Below, piece after piece: positions 54,599-63,760 of a stretch of DNA of 64,000 bases. The first letter of the stretch is position 1; each line of letters starts with the position of its first letter. A model generated the notes under the pieces. The model was not told the origin of the DNA, made no database searches, and saw nothing but the letters and a program-made list of their open reading frames with translations. A program made the position numbers and the translations under genes. The stretch spans positions 93,679-157,678 of the forward strand of contig DAIDMK010000002.1 in assembly GCA_027449025.1 (NCBI GenBank), read 5' to 3'. Source of the stretch: Lutibacter sp. Lineage in GTDB: Bacteria > Bacteroidota > Bacteroidia > Flavobacteriales > Flavobacteriaceae.

Positions 54599-55846
54599 AT
54601 GATAAAAAACGGGGTTCTATTTTTTTGTTTTTTATGTGTTGTTCAATTTGGATTTTCCCAAACCGATAACCTGGATGCCACCCATATTAAAACCATAATA
54701 TTAAAACCAGTGGCCATAAATTCGTATGTTCCAATTGTTCAGCTTGGCGAAAAATTACTGCTGAATTTCGACGATTTAAATGCTGATGAGCATACCTATT
54801 CCTATAAAATTGAACATTGTAACTTGGATTGGAGCAAGTCCAATTTATCGAATTCTGAATTTGTAAACGGTTTTGCCGAAGACAGAATTCGTACTTATGA
54901 AAATTCATTTAACACCTTACTACCCTATACAAATTATAGCGTAACCATTCCAAATGAAACCACAAAACTTAAAATTTCGGGTAATTATAAAATTTTCGTT
55001 TTAAATGAAGATGAGGAAGTAGTTTTTATGCGTCGCTTTGTAGTTTATGAACCAATTGTTACGGTTGGCGTTGCTGTTTTTAAAAGCAGGGATATTTCCT
55101 ACTACAACACAAAACAATCGGTTGAGTTTACCATCAATACCCCAAATTTGATTATTAACAATCCGAGAGAAGAAATTTTTCCGGTAATTCTTCAAAATAA
55201 CAATTGGCAAAATGCTATTGTGGGCTTAAAACCTCAGTTTTTTAGAGGCGACCAGTTGCTTTACAAATACAATAAAGAAACTAGTTTTTGGGGCGGAAAT
55301 GAATTTTTGTATTTCGATTCCAAATCCATCAGAAGTTCGTCATTAAACATTGCCAAGGTTGAATTGGGTGAAGACTTGTACCATACCTATTTATATACTG
55401 ATGATGAAAGAAGAAATCAACCTTACACTTTATATTCTGATGTAAACGGAAATTTTGTAATTAGGAATTTGAATATGGAAAACAGCTATACGGATGCCGA
55501 TTATAGTTGGGTATATTTTTCATTAAAAAGTTCGCAAAATCTTGAGGGCAAGGAAATTTATGTGAGCGGGAATTTTAACAATTGGCAATTAAATGATGCA
55601 AATAAACTGAAATACAATGAGGCTTTGGGTTTGTATGAAGCCAAGATCCTTTTAAAGCAGGGATTTTACAATTATCAATATGTTACAAAATCAAACGACG
55701 GCACCATTAGCACTCATGATATCGACGGATCTTATTACAATACAGAAAATGATTACACTGTTTTGGTATATTATAAAAAATTTGGAAGCAGATATACAAA
55801 AGTGATTGGTATTGGTTATGGCAATTCCGAAAAAATAAACAACTAA
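54599..55846 (+). CDS. Type IX secretion system plug protein (DUF5103)
   Basis: This 415-residue exported protein has a signal peptide (MIKNGVLFFCFLCVVQFGFS, then Q) and the DUF5103 fold: EHTYSYKIEHCNLDWSKSNL, ENSFNTLLPYTNYSVTIPNE and a C-terminal domain with GKEIYVSGNFNNWQLNDANK that looks like an early-set Ig/CBM48-like module. In Bacteroidota the family plugs the SprA translocon of the T9SS in the outer membrane. Other T9SS genes are not in this window. Confidence 0.88.
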   Translation: MIKNGVLFFCFLCVVQFGFSQTDNLDATHIKTIILKPVAINSYVPIVQLGEKLLLNFDDLNADEHTYSYKIEHCNLDWSKSNLSNSEFVNGFAEDRIRTYENSFNTLLPYTNYSVTIPNETTKLKISGNYKIFVLNEDEEVVFMRRFVVYEPIVTVGVAVFKSRDISYYNTKQSVEFTINTPNLIINNPREEIFPVILQNNNWQNAIVGLKPQFFRGDQLLYKYNKETSFWGGNEFLYFDSKSIRSSSLNIAKVELGEDLYHTYLYTDDERRNQPYTLYSDVNGNFVIRNLNMENSYTDADYSWVYFSLKSSQNLEGKEIYVSGNFNNWQLNDANKLKYNEALGLYEAKILLKQGFYNYQYVTKSNDGTISTHDIDGSYYNTENDYTVLVYYKKFGSRYTKVIGIGYGNSEKINN

Positions 55847-55901
55847 TAATTTTATTTGAAAATTTTAGTATCTTTGACTATTAAAAAATAAGTAAGTCGC
55901 T

Positions 55902-56288
55902 ATGGTACAACAAGTAACAAATGGCATTAAAATTTCAGTTACCTCTAATTTCGAAGGCACAAGCTATCGTAATTTCACGCTGTATTTTGCTTTTAGCTAT
56001 GAAGTTACCATCGAAAACCAAAGCAATGACACCGTGCAGCTTTTAGAGCGCCAATGGACAATTTTTGATTCGTTAAACCATAACGAAATTGTTGAAGGAA
56101 CTGGTGTTATCGGAAAAAAACCAATTTTAAAACCCACAGAAAAATACACCTACAGGTCGAATTGCTTTTTAACATCTCCCATTGGAGCGATGAAAGGTTA
56201 TTACAGTATGGTAAATTTCACAAATTCAGGCTCATTTAAAGTGTATATCCCCACTTTTCAATTGATGGTTTCCAGTATTCATAATTAA
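55902..56288 (+). CDS. apaG: ApaG domain protein
   Basis: This 128-residue fibronectin-like protein has the typical NQSNDTVQLLERQWTIFDS and GTGVIGKKPILKPTEKYTYR. Bacterial ApaG is linked to cobalt and magnesium resistance and to diadenosine tetraphosphate turnover, but its molecular role is unclear. It precedes the DUF3667 gene by 5 bases. Confidence 0.94.
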   Translation: MVQQVTNGIKISVTSNFEGTSYRNFTLYFAFSYEVTIENQSNDTVQLLERQWTIFDSLNHNEIVEGTGVIGKKPILKPTEKYTYRSNCFLTSPIGAMKGYYSMVNFTNSGSFKVYIPTFQLMVSSIHN

Positions 56289-56293
56289 TCTCT

Positions 56294-57454
56294 ATGAAAT
56301 TTAAGCTTCAAAGGTTTCAACATAAGCAAATCAAAGGATTGGAGTGTTTAAATTGCGGAATGCCATTGTTGCAGAATGAAAATTTTTGTTCATATTGTGG
56401 GCAAAAAAACACCACCAGCAAATTAAGTATCGGGAATTATGTAGATACCTTGGTTTCTGGATTTTTATCTTACGACTCCCAGTTTTGGACCACCTTTATT
56501 CCGTTGCTCATCAAACCGGGAAAAGTTGCTAAAGAGTACATTTCGGGAAAACGTGTTAAATACGTAAACCCGTTTCAATTATACTTGCATGTATCTATTA
56601 TTTTCTTTTTGATTTTAGGGGTTTCAAACCAAATTGACATCGCTAAAAATCCGATAAATGATATTGCTACTGCTTCCAAAACCTTAGACTCCATTTCTAA
56701 ATTGGATTCGCAAAAGCTTGATTCCATAAAGACAAACCTAAAAAGCAGTATTGAGGAAGTCAAGCAAAGAGATTCTGTTAGTACCAAAGTTTTTACCGAG
56801 TTTGAAAATGTTTTTAAACTTTATGAAAATGGGGTGGATTCCTTAAAAATACCGCACCAATATGCCATCAAAACAAAACAGGAAGCTAATATTGGTTTTT
56901 TTGATAAAATAGCCGACTTTTTTAACTTCCGCAGAAAATTTCCTGGCTATGCCAATGATCAGGCGATGGATAGTTTGGGGTACCAAAAAACATTTTGGAA
57001 CACTTTTTATTACCAACAGGTTAGAAAAGTTGAAGCTAATTTAGCACAACTGAAGACGGAAAAAGGAATTAAAAATTTAATCAAAAAATTTACTTCTTAT
57101 GTTTCCATTTCCCTATTTGTTTTTCTTCCGATTTTCACGCTCTTTTTAAAATTGTTGTATATCAGAAAAAGATTTACTTATATAGAACATTTGGTATTTG
57201 TTTTTAATACGCAAACAGTCTTTTTTTTGTTGTTTATCATTTTCTATTTGATGAATCTGCTCTTTAAAATGGAAAATGTGTCTTGGATTTTTGTGCTTTT
57301 ATTTCTTGTTTATTTTTATAAATCATTGCGCAATTTTTACGGTCAGAGGCATTTTACCACCACCATAAAATTTATGTTGCTCAACATTTATTACATGTTT
57401 TTGGCCTTGGTGGGGGTTATTATTGTTGCAGTAATTTCTTTTATGAATGGTTAA
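56294..57454 (+). CDS. DUF3667 membrane protein with N-terminal zinc ribbon
   Basis: This 386-residue protein begins with a zinc ribbon (CLNCGMPLLQNENFCSYCG, residues 17-35), then TLVSGFLSYDSQFWTTFIPL, then membrane helices starting at LYLHVSIIFFLILGVSNQ (about residue 97). A charged loop of roughly 150 residues is followed by three or four more helices at the C-terminus. Common in Bacteroidota; the function is unknown. It overlaps the convergent NRDE gene by 14 bases. Confidence 0.85.
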   Translation: MKFKLQRFQHKQIKGLECLNCGMPLLQNENFCSYCGQKNTTSKLSIGNYVDTLVSGFLSYDSQFWTTFIPLLIKPGKVAKEYISGKRVKYVNPFQLYLHVSIIFFLILGVSNQIDIAKNPINDIATASKTLDSISKLDSQKLDSIKTNLKSSIEEVKQRDSVSTKVFTEFENVFKLYENGVDSLKIPHQYAIKTKQEANIGFFDKIADFFNFRRKFPGYANDQAMDSLGYQKTFWNTFYYQQVRKVEANLAQLKTEKGIKNLIKKFTSYVSISLFVFLPIFTLFLKLLYIRKRFTYIEHLVFVFNTQTVFFLLFIIFYLMNLLFKMENVSWIFVLLFLVYFYKSLRNFYGQRHFTTTIKFMLLNIYYMFLALVGVIIVAVISFMNG

Positions 57455-58151
57455 AATTGATGGCAGTTTTTGTTGCATGAATAATGTCTTCGTAAACCAT
57501 TTCAAGCGCGTTAACAGTTTTTTTTACGGAAGTGATGCTTACCGTTTCGACATAATTGCGTTTCATTAAAATAGATTGTTCTTTATCGCCTTTTTCAGAA
57601 TGATGAAATTTTAATATCGCTGCTGAAGTGAATACATTTTCAGATAGCCATTGTTGAAACCAATGATTGCGTAATTCTTTAATTTCATCAGTATATAAAG
57701 TAGAAGAAGACCAAATTTTAGGTTCGTTTTTATATTTTGTGATATGTTTTTCTACTTCGTCCCAAACCACTTCAACCAAATTTAGTTCGTTATTATTCCA
57801 GTCAACTATAACCATCGTAAAAGGTTCAACGCCCAACAAATTGATCTTATTAAGATAGGGTAGAAGGCTGTTTTCTTTCAACAATTCCTTGGCAATTAAA
57901 CCACGGCTTTTGCTGTAATTCTCTTTTCTTTTGTGCTTTATGAAACCGCCATTCAACACGCAAACCAACCTTTTTTTTGAACTTGTGCCAATCCAGGTAC
58001 CGCCTGCGATCTTGTCCTTTGGAAAAAGCATTTCAACGCCGTCTTCTTTATACATTTTCGGCTGTAACGTTTCTCTTAACTTTTGTTCATCCCTGTTGGA
58101 AGTTAGTATGAAATCAGTATTACCTAAAGGCAAAAAAGTAACAGTGCACAT
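57441..58151 (-). CDS. NRDE-family (TANGO2-like) protein
   Basis: This 236-residue protein begins MCTVTFLPLGNTDFILTSNRDEQ-like (the first 20 residues end at NRD), the family signature with Cys2 exposed as a possible N-terminal nucleophile after methionine removal. GGTWIGTSSKKRLVCVLNGG is also typical. The family is related to Ntn hydrolases; TANGO2 in animals affects Golgi and heme or lipid handling. The bacterial role is not established. Confidence 0.88.
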   Translation of the reverse strand: MCTVTFLPLGNTDFILTSNRDEQKLRETLQPKMYKEDGVEMLFPKDKIAGGTWIGTSSKKRLVCVLNGGFIKHKRKENYSKSRGLIAKELLKENSLLPYLNKINLLGVEPFTMVIVDWNNNELNLVEVVWDEVEKHITKYKNEPKIWSSSTLYTDEIKELRNHWFQQWLSENVFTSAAILKFHHSEKGDKEQSILMKRNYVETVSITSVKKTVNALEMVYEDIIHATKTAINFNHS

Positions 58152-58210
58152 TGTATTAAAATTTGATTATTGAGTATTAGGCTATAAGATATAAAGTAAA
58201 TTCATTTTTG

Positions 58211-58218
58211 TAACTTTG
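58211..58218 (+). promoter_or_regulatory. -7 element upstream of pruA
   Basis: TAACTTTG matches TAnnTTTG and is followed by CA. The leader to the ATG at 58259 would be about 35 bases. Confidence 0.5.
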
Positions 58219-58258
58219 CAAAGCAAATTTAAATTAAAAACCTTAAAAAATATATACC

Positions 58259-59977
58259 ATGGCTTCAGGATTTTACAATGTACCAAAAGTAGTTAATGAA
58301 CCTATAAATTCATACGCTCCAGGGACTCCAGAACGCAAAGCGTTACTAGATACTTATAAAAAAATGTTTAACGAGCAAGTTGACATTCCATTTTATATTG
58401 GCGGTAAAGAATACAGAACAGGAAATACGATTGACATTCATCCGCCACATGACCGCAAACATTGTGTGGGAAAATATCATGTTGCAGAAAAGGAGCATAT
58501 TGAGTTGGCTGTTAAAAAAGCTGCGGAAGCGCGCGTAAAATGGGCAGCGACAAGCTGGGAACATAGAGCGGCGATTTTCTTAAAAGCAGCTGATTTATTG
58601 GCTGGGCCATTTCGTAATAAAATGAATGCGGCAACCATGATTGCACAATCCAAAAATGTATTTCAGGCTGAAATTGATGCTGTTTGTGAATTGATTGACT
58701 TTTTGCGTTTTAACGTGCAATTTATGACAGAAATTTACAACAATCAGCCAGCATCCTCAGCAGGAATCTGGAACCGCATGGAGTATCGTGCACTTGAGGG
58801 TTTTGTTTATGCCATTACACCTTTCAACTTTACGTCTATTGCTGGTAATTTACCAGCGGCTCCAGCATTGATGGGGAATGTTGTTATTTGGAAACCGGCC
58901 AGTTCCCAAGTATATTCTGCACAAGTAATTATGGAATTGTTTAAAGCGGCAGGTTTGCCTGATGGCGTTATCAATATGGTAACTGGAAATTCGGCTATGA
59001 TTACAGAAGTTTTATTGAACAATCGTGATTTTGCGGGGGTTCACTTTACAGGTTCTACACCAGTATTTAATAGTTTCTGGGAAACCATCGGAAAAAATGT
59101 CGGTAATTATAAATCTTATCCTCGTATAGTTGGTGAAACTGGAGGAAAAGATTTTATTTGGGCACATTCAACCTCAAATGCACAAGAAGTTGCCACGGCA
59201 ATTTCAAGAGGTGCTTTTGAATACCAAGGACAAAAATGCTCTGCAGCTTCACGGGCTTATTTGCCAAAAAGCTTATGGGGCGCTATTAAAACTTCTTTGG
59301 AAATAGATTTGAAATCGTTTAAAATGGGATCTCCAGAAGACCCTACAAATTTTATAAATGCGGTAATCGACAACAGAGCCTTCAAAAAATTATCGAGTTA
59401 TATTGAAGAAGCGAAAGCCGATGCTGATGCCGAAATTATTATTGGAGGCGGTTATAGTGATGAAGTTGGTTATTTTATTGAACCTACAGTTATTGTAACC
59501 ACCAATCCGAAATACAAAACAATGTGTAATGAGTTGTTCGGACCAATTATGACCATTTTTGTTTATGAGGATGAGAAATGGGAAGAAACCCTAAACTTGA
59601 TTGATTCCACAAGTGAATATGCTTTAACAGGCGCTATTTTTAGTGGGGATCGTTACGTAATCGACATTGCAACCAACAAATTGGAAAATGCCGCAGGAAA
59701 TTTCTATATCAACGATAAACCAACAGGTGCCGTAGTTGGGCAACAACCTTTTGGTGGCGCACGTGGTTCTGGAACAAACGATAAAGCTGGTTCTGTGTGG
59801 AATTTATTGCGTTGGGTAAATACCCGCACCATTAAAGAAACTTTTGTACCGCCTACAGATTACAGATATCCGTTTTTAAAAGAAAGTACGATTGAAACTG
59901 TGGAAAAAGAAGTAGAAACAGCCATTGAAAAATTGAAGGAATTTGGTAAAGATTTATCTGATAAATTCAAAAAATAA
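58259..59977 (+). CDS. pruA: L-glutamate gamma-semialdehyde (delta-1-pyrroline-5-carboxylate) dehydrogenase
   Basis: This 572-residue ALDH-superfamily enzyme oxidises glutamate semialdehyde to glutamate in proline and arginine breakdown. The catalytic glutamate is in GETGGKDFIWAHSTS and the nucleophile in EYQGQKCSAASRAYLP. YAITPFNFTSIAGNLPAAPA and PFGGARGSGTNDKAG are specific to this group. It is the stand-alone form (no PRODH domain). A 25-residue charged tail is present at the end. Its own promoter and terminator are visible. Confidence 0.96.
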   Translation: MASGFYNVPKVVNEPINSYAPGTPERKALLDTYKKMFNEQVDIPFYIGGKEYRTGNTIDIHPPHDRKHCVGKYHVAEKEHIELAVKKAAEARVKWAATSWEHRAAIFLKAADLLAGPFRNKMNAATMIAQSKNVFQAEIDAVCELIDFLRFNVQFMTEIYNNQPASSAGIWNRMEYRALEGFVYAITPFNFTSIAGNLPAAPALMGNVVIWKPASSQVYSAQVIMELFKAAGLPDGVINMVTGNSAMITEVLLNNRDFAGVHFTGSTPVFNSFWETIGKNVGNYKSYPRIVGETGGKDFIWAHSTSNAQEVATAISRGAFEYQGQKCSAASRAYLPKSLWGAIKTSLEIDLKSFKMGSPEDPTNFINAVIDNRAFKKLSSYIEEAKADADAEIIIGGGYSDEVGYFIEPTVIVTTNPKYKTMCNELFGPIMTIFVYEDEKWEETLNLIDSTSEYALTGAIFSGDRYVIDIATNKLENAAGNFYINDKPTGAVVGQQPFGGARGSGTNDKAGSVWNLLRWVNTRTIKETFVPPTDYRYPFLKESTIETVEKEVETAIEKLKEFGKDLSDKFKK

Positions 59978-59994
59978 TAAAAACAGTTCAAAAT

Positions 59995-60024
59995 AGAAAC
60001 GCGCCAATCGGCGCGTTTTCTTTT
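59995..60024 (+). terminator. Rho-independent terminator after pruA
   Basis: GAAAACGCGCC/GGCGCG-type stem: ACGCGCC pairs with GGCGCGT around a four-base loop, followed by TTTCTTTT. Confidence 0.85.
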
Positions 60025-60049
60025 GCAATAATTTTAATAGCTTACTTAT

Positions 60050-60229
60050 TTATCCGCCTATTAACTTATCTGCATCAGCCAATAAACCTTTTAATTGCTC
60101 AGGATGATGAATTAAAATAGGAATGTGTTGCGGGCAAATATAAAATTCATTTTCCTGATAATAGAATTTTGTTACAGGAACTTCCGTAGATGGTTTTTTA
60201 CAAACTAAACATGCTTTATTTTGACTCAT
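60050..60229 (-). CDS. Small Cys/His protein, likely zinc-binding (59 residues)
   Basis: The ATG at 60229 opens a 59-codon frame on the minus strand ending at 60050-60052. It reads MSQNKACLVCKKPSTEVPVT at the start, with C7 and C10 as a CxxC pair. A second pair, C32 and H35 in YICPQHIPILIHHPEQL, completes a C2-CH zinc-knuckle pattern. It ends LADADKLIGG. No signal peptide. Codon use looks coding and it has its own small space between pruA and rsmG. The frame is clean; the function is unknown. Confidence 0.7.
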   Translation of the reverse strand: MSQNKACLVCKKPSTEVPVTKFYYQENEFYICPQHIPILIHHPEQLKGLLADADKLIGG

Positions 60230-60422
60230 AACTTTATGTTTTAATATCAGACAAATTTACCTTTTATTGTTTGATTAAAGAGCGACATTTGTCATATTTT
60301 TTTGATAGTTGGAAATCCGAAGACGGAAAATAGAAACAGTCAGTTCGTGTATTTTTTAAGGAGTGGAATAGAATAAAAAATATATTGAGAGCTGCACGAT
60401 AACCAAATTAAAAATCAACGGT

Positions 60423-61049
60423 TTATCTCTTTTTTAAAGGAATATGCACCACTTTTTTAGTTTCAAAAAATTCGTCTTCAAAATAGTTGGTTAAATCAAA
60501 CAGCTTCGCCTTAGGGAAATGCTGCAATTCTTCGGTTAAATCACCACCTTTTAAATACAGGATTCCGTTTTTTAATTCGTGTTGTTGCTTTTTTGCAATT
60601 TTAGCTTTGGTCCATTTTACAAATTCATCCATATTGGTCACGGCACGGCTCACTATAAAATCGAATTCCCCTTTTACTTCTTCGGCTCTGATGGTTTCAG
60701 CTTTAACGTTTTTTAATTCTAAAGCTTCAGCAACTTCCTTTACCACTTTAATTTTTTTTCCGATGGAATCCACCAGATGAAAACGAGTTTCCGGAAACAA
60801 TATGGCCAATGGAATTCCCGGGAAACCTCCACCTGTTCCCACATCTAAAATATTGGTTCCGGGCTTAAAAGACTGTACTTTTGCAATTCCCAGTGAATGC
60901 AATACATGACGAATGGGCAATGCTGAAATGTCTTTTCTTGAAATTACATTGATTTGGGCATTCCAAAAAGCATATAATTCCACTAATTGAGAAAATTGGG
61001 TGCGTTGATTTTCGGATAAATTGGGAAAATATTTTAAGATGATGTCCAT
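60423..61049 (-). CDS. rsmG: 16S rRNA (guanine527-N7)-methyltransferase
   Basis: This 208-residue methyltransferase modifies G527 of 16S rRNA. The SAM-binding motif NILDVGTGGGFPGIPLAILF and the preceding LPIRHVLHSLGI are diagnostic; FIVSRAVTNMDEF is the other landmark. Loss of this gene gives low-level streptomycin resistance in many bacteria. Its length is normal. Confidence 0.96.
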   Translation of the reverse strand: MDIILKYFPNLSENQRTQFSQLVELYAFWNAQINVISRKDISALPIRHVLHSLGIAKVQSFKPGTNILDVGTGGGFPGIPLAILFPETRFHLVDSIGKKIKVVKEVAEALELKNVKAETIRAEEVKGEFDFIVSRAVTNMDEFVKWTKAKIAKKQQHELKNGILYLKGGDLTEELQHFPKAKLFDLTNYFEDEFFETKKVVHIPLKKR

Positions 61050-61200
61050 GTTTGTGGTATTGTGAGCGCAAAATTACTGTTTCCAAAATTAAATTTACAA
61101 CTTTTTGAAAAATGTTATATTTTTCACAAAAATTCTTTTGCGAAACATAAATGGTGTAATTTTAGTGCCGAAATAGATCTATTGATAGATAAGTATAAGT

Positions 61201-62298
61201 ATGACAAGTAGTACAATCAGCTTTTCACGAACAGATAAAGCGAATTTTTTTAGAATGTTAAACAAGAGGGTGAATGCTTATTTTAAGGAAAATAAGCTGA
61301 AGCGTACCGGCAATTGGAAATTATATACCAAGGCTATTATCATGTTTGGCATTTTTTTAGTTCCTTTAATTATAATCTTAACCATTTCTATTTCACAGTG
61401 GATTTTACTTTTATTAACTGTTGTGATTGGAATTGGCATGGCAGGCGTTGGCATGAATGTGATGCACGACAGCAATCACGAATCTTTTTCGAGCAAAAAG
61501 TGGGTGAATAAAGTAATGGGAAGCAGCATCTACATTTTGGCAGGGAACGTTTACAACTGGAAAGTACAACACAATGTTTTGCACCACTCGTTCACAAACA
61601 TTCAGGGACACGATGAGGATATTGATGCCGGCAGAATTATACGTTTCACCAAAAATGCGAAATGGCTTAAAATACACCAATTTCAAAAATATTATTCTAT
61701 TTTTTTATATGGATTGTTAACTATTAACTGGGCGATTACCACCGATTTTAGACAAATGCGCAAGTATTTGAAACGCAAACTTTCTTATGGAAAATTCCCA
61801 AATCCAGTTACCGAATGGACCACACTAATTGTGACCAAATTGCTTTACTATTTTCTTTGGATTGCTTTACCCCTTTTGGTTATGGACATTGCTTGGTGGA
61901 AAGTATTGATCGGATTTTTTGTGATGCATTATACCGCAGGAATGATCTTAAGCCTTGTTTTCCAACTGGCCCATGTAGTACCAAATACGGAAATGCCTTT
62001 ACCTGATAAAGACGGCAATTTAGAACATACCTGGGCAATTCACCAATTGTACACAACATCAAACTTTGCACCTACAAATAAATTTATTTCTTGGTACACG
62101 GGTGGCTTAAACCATCAGGTTGAGCACCATATTTTTCCGCATATTTCGCATATTCATTATGGAAAAATCGCTAAAATTGTAAAAAAAACGGCACTGGAAT
62201 ATAATTTGCCGTACAACGAATATAAAACATTTACAAAGGCCATTACAGAACATTTTAACCAATTAAAAACGCTGGGCGTAAAACCTGCGTACGCATAA
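61201..62298 (+). CDS. Membrane fatty acid desaturase
   Basis: This 365-residue di-iron desaturase has the three histidine boxes HDSNHE (about residue 90), HNVLHH (about 125) and HQVEHH (about 305). Two hydrophobic regions, IIMFGIFLVPLIIILTISIS and the segment near residue 220, form the membrane hairpins. It lacks a fused cytochrome b5 domain. It introduces double bases into acyl chains, probably acting on acyl-lipids or acyl-CoA in the inner membrane. The regiospecificity is not readable. The aminotransferase starts 10 bases downstream. Confidence 0.92.
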   Translation: MTSSTISFSRTDKANFFRMLNKRVNAYFKENKLKRTGNWKLYTKAIIMFGIFLVPLIIILTISISQWILLLLTVVIGIGMAGVGMNVMHDSNHESFSSKKWVNKVMGSSIYILAGNVYNWKVQHNVLHHSFTNIQGHDEDIDAGRIIRFTKNAKWLKIHQFQKYYSIFLYGLLTINWAITTDFRQMRKYLKRKLSYGKFPNPVTEWTTLIVTKLLYYFLWIALPLLVMDIAWWKVLIGFFVMHYTAGMILSLVFQLAHVVPNTEMPLPDKDGNLEHTWAIHQLYTTSNFAPTNKFISWYTGGLNHQVEHHIFPHISHIHYGKIAKIVKKTALEYNLPYNEYKTFTKAITEHFNQLKTLGVKPAYA

Positions 62299-62308
62299 AT
62301 TTTTAAAT

Positions 62309-63496
62309 ATGACCAATCAACTTTCCGACAGAATTAACAGTTTACCGGTTTCAGAAACTTTGGCCATGGCGGCAAAAGCCAGAGAGCTAAAAGAACAGGG
62401 AAAAGACATTATTAGTTTAAGTTTGGGGGAACCAGACTTTAATACACCCGATTTTATCAAAGAAGCCGCCATTCAGGCGATTCACGACAATTACAGTTCT
62501 TATAGCCCTGTTGATGGTTATGTGGATCTAAAAAAGGCGATTTGTGAAAAATTTAAAAGGGATAACAATTTAACCTACCAACCCAACCAAATTGTGGTTT
62601 CAACGGGGGCAAAACAATCTATTGCCAACGTGGCGATGGTATTGCTAAATCCGGGTGATGAGGTGCTGTTGCCTGCACCATATTGGGTAAGCTATTCGGC
62701 CATTGCCATATTGGCAGAAGCTACCTATGTTGAAATTCCTTCCACTGTTGAAACGGATTTTAAAATTACGCCAGCGCAATTGGAAGCGGCCATTACGCCA
62801 AAAACAAAAATGGTATTTTTCAACTCCCCAAATAACCCAAGCGGTACTATTTATAGTGAAGCAGAATTTAGGGCATTGGCTAAAGTGTTGGAAAAATATC
62901 CGAATATTTTCATTCTTTCCGATGAAATTTATGAACACATCAATTACGGGGAACCTAATTTTAGTTTTGCATCAATTCCAAGTATGTATAACAGAACCAT
63001 CACCGTTAATGGTGTTGCAAAAGCGTTTGCCATGACCGGCTGGCGTATTGGTTACATTGGTGGACCGGAATGGATTGCGAAAGCTTGCACAAAAATGCAG
63101 GGACAAATTACCTCAGGAGCCAACAGCATTGCCCAACGTGCAACTATTGCAGCATTGCAGGCACCGGTTTCTAAAATTAAATATATGGTTGATGAATTTC
63201 ACAACCGCAGGGATATTGTGATTGACTTATTAAGAGAAATTGACGGCTTTAAATTAAATGTTCCAGGAGGCGCATTTTATGTGTTTCCAGATGTTTCAGC
63301 TTTCTTTGGAAAAGAAATTAAAGGTTATAAAATAGCAAATGCCGCAGATTTTTCTATGTTTTTATTGGCCGAAGCTAATGTGGCAACCGTAACCGGCGAT
63401 GCTTTTGGGGCACCAACTTGCATTAGAATTTCTTATGCAGCATCGGAAGCGCAATTGCGTGAAGCTATAAAAAGAATTAAACAAGCGTTAAGTTAA
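62309..63496 (+). CDS. Class I/II pyridoxal-phosphate aminotransferase (aspartate type)
   Basis: This 395-residue aminotransferase has the Schiff-base lysine in TVNGVAKAFAMTGWRIGYIG (about residue 238), with NSPNNPSGTIYS (the PLP-ring region) and the arginine in CIRISYAASEAQL near the C-terminus. It resembles bacterial aspartate aminotransferases of the Ib group, which can also act on prephenate. It follows the desaturase by 10 bases. Confidence 0.93.
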   Translation: MTNQLSDRINSLPVSETLAMAAKARELKEQGKDIISLSLGEPDFNTPDFIKEAAIQAIHDNYSSYSPVDGYVDLKKAICEKFKRDNNLTYQPNQIVVSTGAKQSIANVAMVLLNPGDEVLLPAPYWVSYSAIAILAEATYVEIPSTVETDFKITPAQLEAAITPKTKMVFFNSPNNPSGTIYSEAEFRALAKVLEKYPNIFILSDEIYEHINYGEPNFSFASIPSMYNRTITVNGVAKAFAMTGWRIGYIGGPEWIAKACTKMQGQITSGANSIAQRATIAALQAPVSKIKYMVDEFHNRRDIVIDLLREIDGFKLNVPGGAFYVFPDVSAFFGKEIKGYKIANAADFSMFLLAEANVATVTGDAFGAPTCIRISYAASEAQLREAIKRIKQALS

Positions 63497-63510
63497 AACA
63501 ATCGCCTCAA

Positions 63511-63532
63511 GCTGAACTTGTTTCAGGATCTC
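63511..63532. repeat. REP-like palindrome copy 2
   Basis: CTGAACTTGTTTCAG lies 15 bases after the aminotransferase stop, flanked by G and GATCT. It repeats the sequence at 518-546 inside mfd in the same orientation. Confidence 0.6.
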
Positions 63533-63555
63533 TTTGTTTAATTTTGAATATTTAT

Positions 63556-63586
63556 AAAAAAAACCGAGTAATTTACTCGGTTTTTT
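63556..63586 (+). terminator. Rho-independent terminator after the aminotransferase
   Basis: AAACCGAGTAA pairs with TTACTCGGTTT, with a T run behind it. Confidence 0.85.
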
Positions 63587-63760
63587 GTTTGGAAATCAAA
63601 TGACCCCTAGTTCAATAGCATTAAGCTTAGTTGATTTTAAGTATGGTCACCCAATAAAGGAGCTTTTTATGGCTCGGCTAAATATAAATTTCTGGTTTTC
63701 CGTGATATACGCAACAGCGAATAATAGAAAACCAAGCCAAAATTCCACATATTAAAATAG

